A stretch of DNA of 64,000 nt from Promerops cafer (lineage: Eukaryota; Chordata; Aves; Passeriformes; Nectariniidae). Numbering within the stretch: position 1 is the first letter of the stretch; each line of letters opens with the position of its first letter. The stretch is from the NCBI GenBank assembly GCA_013398275.1, contig VZSE01014389.1:4012636-4076635 (forward strand), in the 5' to 3' direction. A model generated the notes under the pieces. That model searched no databases and had not been told where the DNA came from. It was given only the letters and a program-made list of their open reading frames with translations. The position numbers and the translations under genes were made by a program. Shown here one piece after another: positions 13,501-25,384 of this stretch.

Positions 13501-15260
13501 AGAGAGAACCAAACCATGGTATGATTTGATATATCCAGCAGTGGGGGAAAAGCCACATGGTGGGATCTTCCTGTAGTCATGTAATGGACAAATTCAAGTC
13601 CCACACCAGATTTTGCTTTCTCTGTGTACTGCTTGCTCTTATTTCTTCTCTCCTTTGTCCATTTACTACAAAAACTTTTAACCTTCTGCAGCAGCAACTA
13701 TGAAAGAGTTTCATTGTACAGAGGGGAGCTAAAAAGTTCAAGTACAATACATGAGCACAAGTTCTGATACAGGGAGGGTGGCAAACCTTGGATGAGCCCT
13801 TTTGCTCCTACAACTCTTTAGTGGGGTAGAGATGAATGACATGCAAGAAACCTCAGAATCCAGCATTGTTTCCAGGACACATGCTCATTTTTTATAGGGC
13901 TGTATCAAAGTTCATCCAGGCAAGTCTCTTGGGCTTTTCATGTTTGGGCAGAAGATGCTTTCTCAGGAGATTTCTAGTGCTTCCACACCCAGTCACAGTG
14001 GAAAATCTTTCTCATAACTTTACAGTCCCAACAAATAATAAATAAAACCTGTCTGGTTTTGCTTCATGCTGTGAGTAAAATGTAAGTCCCTGAGGCCAAA
14101 TTCCCATTTTTTATATCAACCAAATCTTCATCTGTCTTCTCTAATGTCAGTGTTTCATCCAGTACCATTTCTACTTCTTAGTACTACTTCAGATAATTAT
14201 TGCAATTGCTTGTAGCCTCTATCCATCTTTATATGGCAATTACAAATGTGTCTAAGCCAGACAGCAGTGAAAACAGAAGAGTCAGATAAAGATATTCTCA
14301 TACAAGTATAACAGCATCTTGTCTTAACAAATTGTTCTTTCATTTGATTTCCAATGTTTTTAAAGAAAATTGAATTTTGAATGACTTCTCTTTAAACCTT
14401 TACTAACTTTGCAAGAAATTATCCTGCTGTCCTCTGATCTTGAAATTCCAGGGATGGGATGGTGTAGCTGACTGAAAGAAAGTCACAAAGTTCACAAAAG
14501 TCTCCTTGAGAAAGGAGATTTCCACAGAACAATGTTTCCACATGTTGACTAACCAATGTAAAAAGGAGTAGGTACTTTCATCAACATTTAAAATATTGAC
14601 CTTTCATTGAAATATGATAAAGATCATTTGAGCTTTATTATGGTAAATAATGACTTTTTGTAGAAGAGTAAGAAATACTTGGTTGCATGTGTTTGTATGT
14701 CTGTGAGAATACAGAGCTGCAGTCCAATGAGGATTTTGTGTGAAGGCAGAGAAGTCTAAATTGGGCTTTCAGAAATAAAAATCATTCTTCGTGTTAAGAG
14801 ATTAACCAGACTGATTAGAGTGAGGTGTGTTTCACAGTCCTGATCAGACAACTGGTATCTCAGTTTGTGAGAGTGGTCTGCAATGCTGCTGCTGTTTTAA
14901 CGAGGCATTGGCTGTCAAATCTCTCCTGATCCTCAAAGTGTTGCTGAGTTAATCTCTGAACATCACTGAGCTCATCTTCTATGTCACTGCATGCCCATGT
15001 TTGCTTTTGTCCTTAATCTGGGTCATGTTTAGTCTGTTTATGTATCTCATGGGTGATGGGTGCGACATTTTGCCTTTAGGATTAAAAGCTAAGCACTTTG
15101 GAAAGATTTAGGACCAGGTAAAAATACATTTTCCTTCTCACAATCCTTGTTGTTGATAATATTTTCTCTCTTGTCTGCTCATTTTTGTTCTCTAGTAGTT
15201 TCCATTTATGTCATGTTTGCCCTTATTAGAGATCGGTTTGACTCATGGTATTTAATGATC
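7521..15260. other. non-coding stretch, no gene recognised
   Basis: AT-rich sequence with only short open frames, the longest about 111 codons on the minus strand at 13362-13697, none recognisable. A G-rich tract lies at 9482-9501. A frame at 12623-12859 covers a locally GC-richer patch but shows no domain, signal peptide or convincing pair of splice sites. Intron or intergenic DNA cannot be told apart here. Confidence 0.55.
9481..9501 (+). repeat. G-rich tract with quadruplex-like runs
   Basis: G runs of nine, five and three residues, separated by single T bases, give four or more possible G-tracts on the plus strand if the nine-base run is split. This is a permissive G-quadruplex pattern with one-base loops. 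It lies in otherwise featureless DNA, and no transcript start was seen next to it. Confidence 0.6.
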
Positions 15261-15302
15261 TTAGTTATCACTTTGATCACTTATCACTTAGTTATCACTT
15301 TG
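15261..15302. repeat. short local direct repeat
   Basis: The 15-mer TTAGTTATCACTTTG occurs at 15261-15275 and again at 15288-15302, with a partial copy (ATCACTTA) between them. The period is 27 bases. It looks like slippage or a small local duplication. Confidence 0.8.
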
Positions 15303-18300
15303 GTTACACAATAACCTGGAGTTTCATGTATGAACTAAACTGTAGAAGCATGTGATATGTAGCCATACCTGACAACTGCATAGAAAAGAAGTTTTGGTAG
15401 TCTTTACCTAGCTATTATTTTAATATTTATTGAGTTTTGGAAGATGGATTAAATGTCCTAGTTTGGCTTGACCTTGATTCCTAATAGTTACTGCTGGATA
15501 ATAGCTGTAAAACCATATTTCCATGTGTTTAGCAAACCTTGTGAGTCTGAAAGTGACATTCAGACAGAAGGACCATGAAAGAAAGCTACACTTTATGTAC
15601 CTTGGCATTGCAAGCATCTGGGAATGGGATTGCATATTTCAAGAGTGCAAAGCAGGGACAGCAAGTGCCTGGTTTACAGACTAAATCTAGAGAGCTTACA
15701 GGGAAAGAGTCTTGCTCATAAAACCAAAGTGTGTGTGCAGGAGGAGGGTGGGTCAGATGCAGTGACAGGGAGCACTGATTGAAGTCCTTTTTGATGCCAT
15801 TAAAAAGTCATCTTAAATTGCTCTAAAGGAGTAAACTGGACTCCACAATCTAGGGGACCTTGGTAGCTATGTCCTATCTTTAATGTAGTCAAGTGGCTCA
15901 ATGCCAGAACAACTTCATAATTACTGCTGTGTAAATACAGACCTATGATGCAAGTAAACAAATATTAATATCGTCAGATCCATGTGTTACTGTTGTAATT
16001 GTTATTCTCCCCATCTGGGACCACATTTTCATCCTCAAAAGTTTTTACTGAATGCATAATGAGTCCTCGAAAAAGTATATTTGTGATTTTTCATTTAATG
16101 TCACTGCACTTTACCTTTCCAATGTCCTACAAGAATTACCAACTGAAAACATTTCTACATTTAAAAGAAATGGAAAAGATGGATCCTAAGATTTACAGCA
16201 TTTCATAGAAAATGAGACATCTTTTCAAATAATAATTTAAATTTGTTTGCAAGTCTGGAGTATATGTACAAATATGATAGCATAAAACAAAATTAAAATC
16301 TAAGATTTAGGTTAGATAGTCTGTGCCTTCAAAGGACACATTGAAACAAGTAACCTAGGTTGAGATATTTTCAGTAACCTTATACATCCTGAGTTTTAAA
16401 TCCACACAACATATTGATGGATGGAGTAGGCGAAGTCAGATTGCCGGAGGAGATGCTTCTCCTGGAAGTCACTGTCCTCACAACAAGAGAAACTGATTTG
16501 TACATGAAGCAGCTCCAGAAAGCACATCAGTGCAGAGGAGGCATCCTCCAAGTGATACATAGGCTAAGGAATGTAGGGAATAATGATTTCCATCACCCAG
16601 GTTCATGTATTGCCTAGAAACCCAGTGGAAAGCCATGGCCTTGGTTAAGGTCTGTGGAGATGTGGATTGGAGATGTTTGGAATTAGAGAACTGAAAAAGG
16701 AGGAGAAAAGCAGCTGACAGAAAATCAATGGTTTGTCATCTGTCAATGTCGCCGCCAAGGCAAGTTGTCTCAAAATGTTACTGTATTCTGTAATTTACAA
16801 AATTACAGATGTTTGGCACAACATCAAAGCAACCTGTATTTGTCCTTAATGAGTCTGCCTTCACAACAGAAGCTAGGCATTTACATGCTTTGTGTCTTAC
16901 TTAACTATTTAGCCCATTCATCCAGATTCTGAATATACATGAAAATGTGAAGATTAACATCTTGAAGTATCACTACACTGTTAACACTGAATATATTCTT
17001 ACTAAGTATATAATTATAAAGTATAGCAGGTGTAATCTGTTGAAGTAAATGGTGAAATCCTATTGACTTCAAAGATTTCTTCCATTATTTATCTTCAATA
17101 CATTTCCACTCTTTTCCTGACTTACCTACCTTATCTAGTGTTCACATCTTAGGATTTGAGTGAATTCATACTAGTTTTAACTTCCTCTTTCAAAAAGTTT
17201 CTCATTATGTTTCATTTAAAGGCTCAGACTGCATGGAAAACCCCTGCAAATCATCACTGTTCTTTGAAAGCAATGGATCTTTTGCTGCATAAATGTCACT
17301 GATTGTACATTGCTACATATGCTTTAACTTTGTAGACTGTTTGACATGTATGTGATGGTAATTAGAAGTATTTTTGTATGAGATACTAAGGAAATAAAGT
17401 TATGACCCCCAACAATGTCCTTCTTCTTCTGTGGCAGTTACATTTTGGCTTGAATTTCAGACAACAAAGCACTGAGGAGATTTTAATAAGAGATAAAAAG
17501 ATGCAAAAAATTAAGACTCAAACCTTGCAGTCTGGAAGAGATCAGCATTGAGGTCTGCTGAGAATTTGACTCTTGTTTATAAGAGAACCTGTCCCTTTTG
17601 CTTGGCTTGGGAGTGTTTTTCTCTCTCCTCTGATTATACTGGTTTTATCACTAGCTTTATCATTGACCAATTTCATGTAATGAAATAAAATTATGAAATG
17701 CTTCAGGGGCTTAGGGTTACTGCTCAATCTGTGCAGTTACCATGCTGGGGTGGGTACCAGGCAGGGCACCCTAAACTTACTCTTCTTTCCCTCTTTCTGA
17801 TAAGGACATAAGCCAGAACAGTAATTTATGCTCAGTTCTATTAAAGACAAAACTCAGCATGAAATAAGTACAAGTTTGTGGACTACAAAGAATGATTGAA
17901 GACAGTTCATTTAATGCCTGTAGACTATATGGGACTCTCAAAACACAGGGGTGCTGCACGCTGTGGAATGAGGAGGTGAGGGGGAAAAATTTAGGTGGAC
18001 ATCTATAAAACTGGCCAAAGCATCATTCATGTGCAAGTACTAGTTGCTAGGCAAAATCAAATTATTTTCATTTGCATATCTCAATATGCTTTTCATCCTC
18101 AAGGCCTATACCTGCTGGATCACACTACCATGTCTCAGTTCAATAGGATAAGAAAGCTACTTATTATTAGCTTCCTGTGAAAGCTAAAATTGTCTTTGAT
18201 AGACTAAACAATCCTTTTTAAAAGATGTTGGCCTCAGCTTCATTTCAAGTAATGCCTATTTCACAGAAAATACAATGGAAATAAGAAAAATATCTTAAAA

Positions 18301-21300
18301 TTCTGAAAACTTAGTATAATGCCTAAGTAGTAAAATTAACTGAAAGTTGTAAAATTAGTTCTCCTGCACCTTGAATTTTATAGATGTCAGGAAAAAAAAA
18401 AAAAAACAAACAGAAAAAGCAAGAATGAAGACCTCTGTTCATATGTGTTGAAATGAAAACCTAGGAATTGTGTACTATATTCCTCAGTATTTTTTAAGAA
18501 AGCATCTACCTGTGTGTTTATCTGTCTAAAATAATGATGCAGTACAAATTCTTAAATATTAAATGAGGCTTTGAATTGGAAACTACCTTATCATTATTTT
18601 TCCAATTTTTTTCTTATTTATTGACTATAGAATTTAAAATAGACAATTGAACAAAACAGACTGTTTTCCTTGCAGTACTTTTTTATTTTTAGTCTCAGTG
18701 GTTGATATACTAGCCTTTCTACACTGCTTGTAACCCTTTGCTGCAGAATTGCATCTGGTATGTTTTTTCTATTGTTTCAACTACCTCTGTGGCATGTAAA
18801 AACATTACTTTTGGTTTGTTTCTTCTTTTTCAATGTTTTAAACATCAAGAGCCTCATAGAAATAATCCACTGACTGAAAAGGAGATAAACAAGAAAATTG
18901 CTCACACAAATTAGAGCTGGATGAACTTGGAGAATTATCAGTAACAGTGGTATTAAAAAGATAAAGTTTTAGATTTGATGATCTTGATGCTCTTTACAAC
19001 TACAAATTTTCTGTGAGCATGTTTGTTTTTTAGGGGGAAGTTTTGCCACCCACCTATGAGTGATAGAGGGAAGACAAAAGTACTCAGCACTGTCCAAAAT
19101 AAAAGCTTGTTCTCTTTCAGGTTAGGAAAAATACTTGAAATTTTCACCTGTCTGTTCTCAGTTTTCCTGGGTTGGAAATCAAATGTCAAATATTACTGTA
19201 TTGGGTCTGACAAAACAAAATGCTTTTGCATGTGGTCTGATCGCTAAAACAAATATGAGTCATTGACAGCAATGTTGTCTCACCCTTCTTTTTGGTGCCT
19301 GGGAACTGCGTGTCAGCTCCTTTGTCCCATGTGATGAAGTCCTTCGTGCCTGTATGCAGCATTTGTGGTAGCTGTATGAACTGCACCTTTGCTGGGGCGG
19401 CTTAAGCTGACTTTGGGGGCTTCACACTGCCCTGTGGCCAGGAGATCTCACTCTGAGGGCAGACTGTGCTGTGATCCTCTTCACTAGTAATCTGACTGAC
19501 ACTCTTTGAAGGTCATTTAAATGCTGCGAAACAGAAACCAGACTATGACTGGACCCAAAATAAGTTCACAACATTAATGTACCCAGTTATTTTTTTATTA
19601 ATTCAAGGATCATATATGCTAAAAATCGAGATCCACACAATAATCTAGATTACTGACTCAAGGTAATGGGCATTTGAAATCCTCTTCCTGATGTATTCAT
19701 CAGCCTATAAAATGCTTGTTGAGCTCATCCAGTGCTGTTTACATGAAGTATCTAGTCCATAGATGAGAAATTATTTGTATTCTCTTTTCATTAAAAATGA
19801 AGTCCATTTTATTGGGGATATGTCCCATCACTTAAATCTATGAATAAGTGTATAGAAGTAAAAAGGAAAAATAAAAAGAAAGCTAGAAGGAACAGAATGA
19901 CATAAAGGCAGGCTCTTTTTTTCTTTAAACTCAGCAGTTCATGGGTAGAAGATTGGGAACTCTGATAGGACATAGGAGACAGTTAGACAGAAATTTTTGC
20001 CAGAAAAAGCTGAATTTCTTGTTTATATTGAAAAAGATGCCTAACAAAAGGTAGGTGGCATCAAGGCTGGAAAGCCAGACAAAATATTGCATGGATAAGT
20101 TTGAGAAAGCTGGAGAGCATTCCCTTTTGGAGATACCTTTCTTGAGAGCAGTGTAATCTTCTTATGACAGCACTTGGAAGCCCAGACGCTGAAACCATGT
20201 ACCAACACAGCAGCTTTTAGGTCAAATAAATGAGAACTAACGTTGTGTCAGCAATCTGTGCCCTCCTGTGGGGACCAACTCACTCTGAACAACATCATGC
20301 ACTTACCAACCTCCATCCTTGTCTGAGTGGCCCCGGGTCATTGCAGACAGCCCTGAACCTCAGCTGGTATCAGCAGACAGCAGCTTCTGACAGTTCACAC
20401 AGGCTCTCTGTAAACACACCAAAAACATCACACAGATCCCAGGAGAGGAAAAGAACTGTAAGGGAGTCTGTTCCACAAACCATGCACCAAGGATGCTTCC
20501 AGCCATTCATTGCAGCTACAACAAGATTAATCTGAAGGCATTGATTTGTGAATAAACAGGCACAGAACATTCACATCTAGTCACTCCGAGAAATTTCACA
20601 TAATTCAGCCTGGAGAAATTTGCCTTTAGACGTTTCCCAACAGCAATTACAGTGTAACATATGAACTCACCTCCAACAGTAGTGTGTCTGTATTTATGGG
20701 ATGGGAAAAGCATAAACTTCCTTGAAACTATACTTTGGCTGTGGTTGTTGACCCTTTCCTAACTTTGTTTTCATGAATGCAGGCCACTGTCACTCTGCAC
20801 CTTTATTGTGCCCTGACAAAGAAAGCTACAACAGACTTACAGAGAATAACTTTCACCACAGAGTTTTCAGCATCCTCAGATTTACATGTTTATGCCCTAT
20901 GCAAAAGTAGAAATACGTTAGGGAATCACTGTAACATCTACAACTTTGCAATTCAGAGCAATTTTCAGGGGAGCGGAGGAAAGTGGAAAGGAAGAGTCAG
21001 GCATAAACTCATTCATCTGTGGTAGGAGCTTGAACATGATGCCTCATTTTCCACTCCTTATTCCCAGCTCCCATTCAGATGTCATTGAGAGCAACATGAA
21101 AAGCAATATTTGGTCCAGTTCTGCAGCCTGTCCTAAAAAGATGGTCAGGGTAGAAATAAAGCAATGGGAAGAAAGTGGAAGGTATCTTAGGAAGGAGCCA
21201 TTTTTTTGTCTCTCCATGCACGGTGCCTGCTGTTCTATCATGTGCTAACAAATTTTACTGGCACTGAGATGAATGTATTTTTTTTAAGTTTCAGGGATCA

Positions 21301-23210
21301 TGTCTGGTTATAAGGAGTGTGGTTTGCGTGAGGCCAATTAAGCAGCCACTCTAATAACCAACTTCCTTTCCAAAGACCACAATGGAAGGATTGCAGATTT
21401 GTGAAGAGGAATGCCATTCCATGGTAAGAGAGAACATGTCTTGGTGTGCCACCTATATCAAGAAAGGAGAACAGCTATAAACAAATATTAAAGCATCTCC
21501 AGTGCTGAACCAAGACTGTAAAAGGAAGTCAAATAAATTATTTCATCAAGTAGGATTGCTCAAAAAGGCAGGCTCATAAATTTGAGGGGTTCCGGTATAT
21601 ACTCTGATGCTTATTCTGAAGAGAAGGAACCACAGTGTCTGAGTCAAGCTCAGCTCTTTCTGCAAGAGCTGCATGATTAAAATCTCCCATAATGGCCAAG
21701 TTCTATGCTTTGGACAATCCTGCTAATTGCTAACAAAAAGAGTTATCTACTTTATCTGCCTGGATAAGGAGATAAAGGAGATTCCCCAACAATACCTATA
21801 TTCTTGTCTTTTGTACTATTGCTCAAACTTTCAATGCATGTTTCCTGCTTCATTCTGAACATCTCAGTGAGACATGAGGCATAATCTCCTTTACCTTTCT
21901 TCCTCTTGTTGTTTCCTGCTCTTGCTCCTGAACAAGCTGTGCTCTTTGGCATTAGTATTCCAGTCACATACTCACATGACTCTACCCTACCAAGTTTCTG
22001 TTATGTCAATTAAGTTGTAATTTTGATCTTGCTTTAAGTGTTATGGCTCCATTATATTTATTTCTATACAGTTTACATCAGTCTAGGCTGAGCATCAGTT
22101 ATTTTGTTTTATTTTTTCTTCCTTGTTTTTTTAAAGAATCAGAGTTTTCAATTTTTTTAGCTTTTTTGTTTAGGACAGGGTGGGTCACATTTATCTGGAC
22201 ATGCATATCACCAGCCTGACAGGATATTTTAGCATATATCAAATCAGATTAGCAAATCTATGCTAAAGTTTTTTCTTTGCTAGGTAGAGCCCATTTTTTC
22301 TCATCAGTCCTTCCCACCCCATCATGGAAATGCATGGCTATGCTGAGATAACCAAGATATTCCTTCTCATTCCCACCCTTTCTTGCATTTCCTCATGCAG
22401 GCATTAAGATTCTTTCTCCAAGTAGAAACTGCAATCAGAAGTGCTTCCAGACCTCTCTGTCTTTTCACCAAAGAAACCTCTGCAAAACCCACAGTAACCA
22501 CTCACTGTCATAGGGGCACTTGGTTGCAGGAGGCTGAAGTAACCTCTAGTTTATTTGGGAGAGAGACAAGACCTTTGTGCAAAACTGGAATGTACCTGGA
22601 CCCTAATTAATAAAATGCAATGTAAAGCTGTTAATGAGATTGATCCTAAAATGCAAAACCAAGAAAATTATCGGACTGAAATAGACATTAGGATCACCTG
22701 TATCAAAACTGTTCATGAATAATACTTGACTAACCATACTTTTAAAAATAGCCAGTAACAAGACACTGCAGACTATCACAGCCCATCTGTTTCAGTACTT
22801 CACTCTCCTACCTTTAGTTTTTCCTAAGTCAAACAACTTTCCTCTGCTGCATTTTACTTGTTCTAACCACAATTCACATGGAGAAAAATTTAATCTCGCC
22901 TTCTTTGCAAATTGTCTGGATCTATTCTAGTAAAATAAACAGAGCCAGAACGCATCTCGAAACAGTGGACCTTGATTATCTACTACATCATGTTTCTAGA
23001 ACAGACCTTCACAGATTTTGGACACTGCCCTGAATGCTTTCCAAACACAGTCTGAGACTTATCACCAGCTATGATATGACTTATCATGAAGCTATGTTGC
23101 CATAAAGATTGAAGAAGATTAAAGGCCAGATAATGTCTCCAGGACAAAGAATAAACTCTACCTAGCATTGTTTATTTTCTCTCAGAGAAATATACCCTTC
23201 ATATAGTTAA
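15303..23210. other. non-coding stretch, no gene recognised
   Basis: No gene, RNA gene or transposon was recognised. It includes a 10-bp inverted repeat with a 3-base spacer at 16787-16809 (TCTGTAATTT and its complement) and a 15-base poly-A at 18392-18406. Open frames reach about 101 codons at 20230-20535, and several overlap frames on the opposite strand, as expected by chance in mildly GC-richer patches. None resembles a known protein. Confidence 0.55.
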
Positions 23211-23311
23211 GAATACTAATCAACTCTCCTTTCTCTAGTATTCTTCTTGAATACTAATCAACTCTCCTTTCCAACTTCTCCTTTCTCTCCTTTCTTTTCA
23301 ACTCTCCTTTC
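23211..23311. repeat. direct-repeat and pyrimidine-rich cluster
   Basis: A 23-base unit beginning GAATACTAATCAACTCTCC occurs at 23211-23233 and 23249-23271, a spacing of 38 bases. Its right half (CAACTCTCCTTTC) recurs at 23299-23311. The DNA between is mostly C and T. The cluster leads directly into the inverted repeats at 23310-23386, so both were probably made by the same local rearrangement. Confidence 0.85.
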
Positions 23312-23386
23312 TTTGGACTAAAAGACTAAACTAAAAGTTTAGTCTTTTAGTCCAAAGACTAAACTTCTTTTAGTCTTTGGACTAAA
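23310..23386. repeat. overlapping inverted repeats, strong hairpin
   Basis: Arms at 23310-23332 and 23336-23358 are perfect reverse complements over 23 bases around an AAA spacer. A second perfect pair, 18 bases long, lies at 23346-23363 and 23369-23386 around CTTCT and shares its left arm with the first. The result is three copies of an 18-23-base unit in alternating orientation. The paired arms could extrude as a cruciform or fold as an RNA hairpin. No transposon family is recognised, and no bulges typical of a microRNA precursor are seen. Confidence 0.92.
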
Positions 23387-23387
23387 C

Positions 23388-24854
23388 AATGTCAATCTCA
23401 GTCTTTCTTCACAGACTCCAGATTACTCCCACTGAAATCCATTCAATTTTCAGTTGACATTCCCAAAACTGATTCCTGAAGTACAATTCCCAAAGTGTAT
23501 TACTCAGTTGCCTGCTCATCAATGCTGAGTGAAGATGAACATGATGATTTTCTGTGCACTATGAGTAATATTTCTATTTGTGTATTTCAAATTGTTTCAT
23601 ATGGTTCTCTAAGTACAGTCTGTGAACTTAATGTGCCCTAAGTGATTTTGTAAATCTCTAACTTATTTAATACTTTTTAATATGTTATTCTAGCATTTGC
23701 ATCCCTGTAACCCTTAGCATTTGTTTGTGAAGATGATTGCATTAACAGTGATAACATAGGCAGACTTTTCAGTAAGGAAAAATCATTAAATATTTTGGCC
23801 TCTCTGTAGCTGCATCCTGGTAGAATCAATTGGTGATCATGGGGAAGTTCCTATGACTTCTACTGTATTTGTACATGTTTTGTGGAGCACTGAGAAATTT
23901 CTTCCTCGGGAGCTTTCTGCCTACCCATATTTAAAAGCACTTCTCTGTTTTAAAATGAAATGTGAGACTGTTAAGACTTTTTAGAAATTAATTGTGCCTC
24001 GTAGATGGAGACCTTTGAAAGGATTCCCTAGAAGAACAAATCGATAAAATTAGAACGATGCAGATAACGAAATACTGTTGGCAATTGACCTATCAATTAT
24101 CTTGTGCTGTTTTGGCCTTTTTTTGCCCAAGCTAATTGACCTTGATGAATGTTATTTGTTTCTTGAAGCTTCAGCAACGTGGTTTCTCCGCTGTCAATGT
24201 TGTGGTTATACTGAAAGCCAGGCTCCACCTTCCTCTTGCCTTTTGATGTGGACTTTGGTACCAAATAAAAGGCTGTGTGGTGGTCCACAGCAGAGCTCAC
24301 GGGTGAGCACAGCTGGACTGTGATCTGCTGGTGGAAGGAACTGATCTGTTTGCCCAGATCAGCCCTCAAGGGTGAGTGCATCTGTGACTCAGATGGGGTA
24401 AGGAAAGCAGTTTGCTAATCTGCAGTGCAGCTCCTGCTGACTGATAAAAGGATGTGTACAGTAGTCTCAGTCTTATCTCTTTAGCCAGGTTTACACTGGT
24501 GTGACACTGCTGAACTTAGACAAGCAGTTCCTGATTTACTGTAGGGCTAGGGCAGAATCAGGTCTGATTTTGCACCGCAACCCATAGAAATAACCCAGCT
24601 CTCCCTGGAAAACATGTCGTGTATATTTAAGAATACTTCAATATATGTAAGCATATTTATAGCCTTTCCCCATGTTGTGAGGATATTTTGGATCTTTCTG
24701 GTACCTCTGGATATAAAATCTTTCTGAGCTGAATCCAGGACAGATAAATCATGACTCCGGCCTCTTTCGCCTAGCGTAGCCTGCCTAAATCACTGCCACA
24801 TTCCTCCCATAGTAGTCGTTTAAAATTAATAGCACATGCAGAGGAAAAACTAAA
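23388..24854. other. non-coding stretch upstream of the candidate promoter
   Basis: No exon or repeat is recognisable. At 24294-24380 two short segments share a GGGTGAG core, but similarity is too weak to call a duplication. A TATAAAATC string near 24713 lies about 150 bases before the CpG-rich block and could be a chance TATA-like match. GC content rises sharply at the right end. Confidence 0.5.
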
Positions 24855-24859
24855 CCCTT

Positions 24860-24867
24860 TGACGTCA
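24860..24867. promoter_or_regulatory. full CRE palindrome, possible CREB/ATF site
   Basis: TGACGTCA is the consensus cAMP-response element, a palindrome bound by CREB/ATF-family factors (established knowledge). It lies about 30-40 bases before a sharp rise in CpG content, which is where promoter-proximal CREs usually sit relative to start sites. A CATAAA string follows at about 24884. A single 8-mer can occur by chance, so the support comes mainly from its position. Confidence 0.5.
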
Positions 24868-24897
24868 CTCCCGAAATGAGGAAACATAAACAGAAAG

Positions 24898-25076
24898 GGC
24901 TTCTCGGCGGCGCTGGCAGCACGGCAGGGATTGGTCTGCGCTGCGCGCCCGTGGCACTGACAGCACCTCCCAGCCCGCCCGGCCTGCGCTGGCTGACACG
25001 GGCAGCCAGACTGCAGCAGCCTCAGCGCTACCCCAGCCCTCACCCTGGCACACAAGTGCGCTCTCTGCCCGAGCCT
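24898..25076 (+). promoter_or_regulatory. short CpG-rich core, candidate promoter
   Basis: About 15 CpG dinucleotides fall within roughly 175 bases, in a block that is clearly GC-rich, whereas the surrounding kilobases are AT-rich and nearly CpG-free. Vertebrate promoters active in the germ line keep such islands. The plus orientation is chosen because a good splice donor lies downstream at 25384/25385. The block is smaller than a classical CpG island, and the transcription start site cannot be fixed from sequence. The alternative is an isolated GC-rich enhancer or orphan island. Confidence 0.5.
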
Positions 25077-25384
25077 TTTTGCTTCTTAAGGTGGTTTGAT
25101 TTGGCTGGGTTGGGGGACTTGGGGAGGTTTTCTTTCCTTTTTCCTTTTCTTTTAATTTTTTTCCCCCCTCTTTTTTTTTTTTTAAATCCTTTTTTTTTTT
25201 TTTTTTTAATTATTATTATTATTTTTGTTTGCTGTCGTTACTTATTTCTATTCCCAATCCTGGATGCAGTTACTGGATTCTGCAGTACAAGTCTTCATGA
25301 ACAAGCTGCACCGCTTAGAGATTTCACGGAATTCAAAGGTCACAGAACTGCCACTATGGTTAAATGTCTTGTTTAATGGTTGAG
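24910..25384 (+). other. candidate non-coding first exon with splice donor
   Basis: If the CpG-rich block is a promoter, a first exon could run from roughly 24910 to 25384, where GAG is followed by GTATGT, a good match to the vertebrate 5' splice-site consensus. The start is a guess. The exon would contain a long T-rich tract (about 25142-25225, with runs of 13 and 18 T). A small frame, ATG at 25264 to TGA at 25381-25383 (39 codons), ends just before the donor and would act as an upstream ORF if transcribed. A longer 166-codon frame through the same DNA encodes mostly Phe and Ile from poly-T and is not believable. I do not recognise the gene. No following exon with a matching acceptor was identified. 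Confidence 0.35.
25142..25225. repeat. T-rich low-complexity tract with short ATT repeats
   Basis: Runs of 13 T (25171-25183) and 18 T or nearly so (25190-25207) are followed by TTATTATTATTATT. It sits directly downstream of the CpG-rich block. The length is probably polymorphic. Confidence 0.85.

Noticed and set aside
23310..23358. MicroRNA precursor
   Set aside because: Perfect 23-bp arms with a 3-base loop lack the longer stem, bulges and larger loop of typical precursors, and the neighbouring repeat copies point to a rearrangement instead.
23310..23386. Terminal inverted repeats of a small DNA transposon
   Set aside because: Arms are separated by only 3-5 bases, no target duplication flanks them, and copies alternate in series.
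24294..24380. Tandem duplication around GGGTGAG
   Set aside because: Similarity outside the core is too weak.
24771..25055. 94-codon minus-strand frame over the CpG-rich block
   Set aside because: Ala/Arg/Cys-rich product typical of CpG-island sequence read in any frame, with no recognisable family.
24876..25376. 166-codon plus-strand frame across the CpG-rich block
   Set aside because: Its second half is read from poly-T and gives runs of Phe, Ile and Leu; the first half is Pro/Ala/Arg-rich composition. It has no domain and is best explained by GC content and low complexity.
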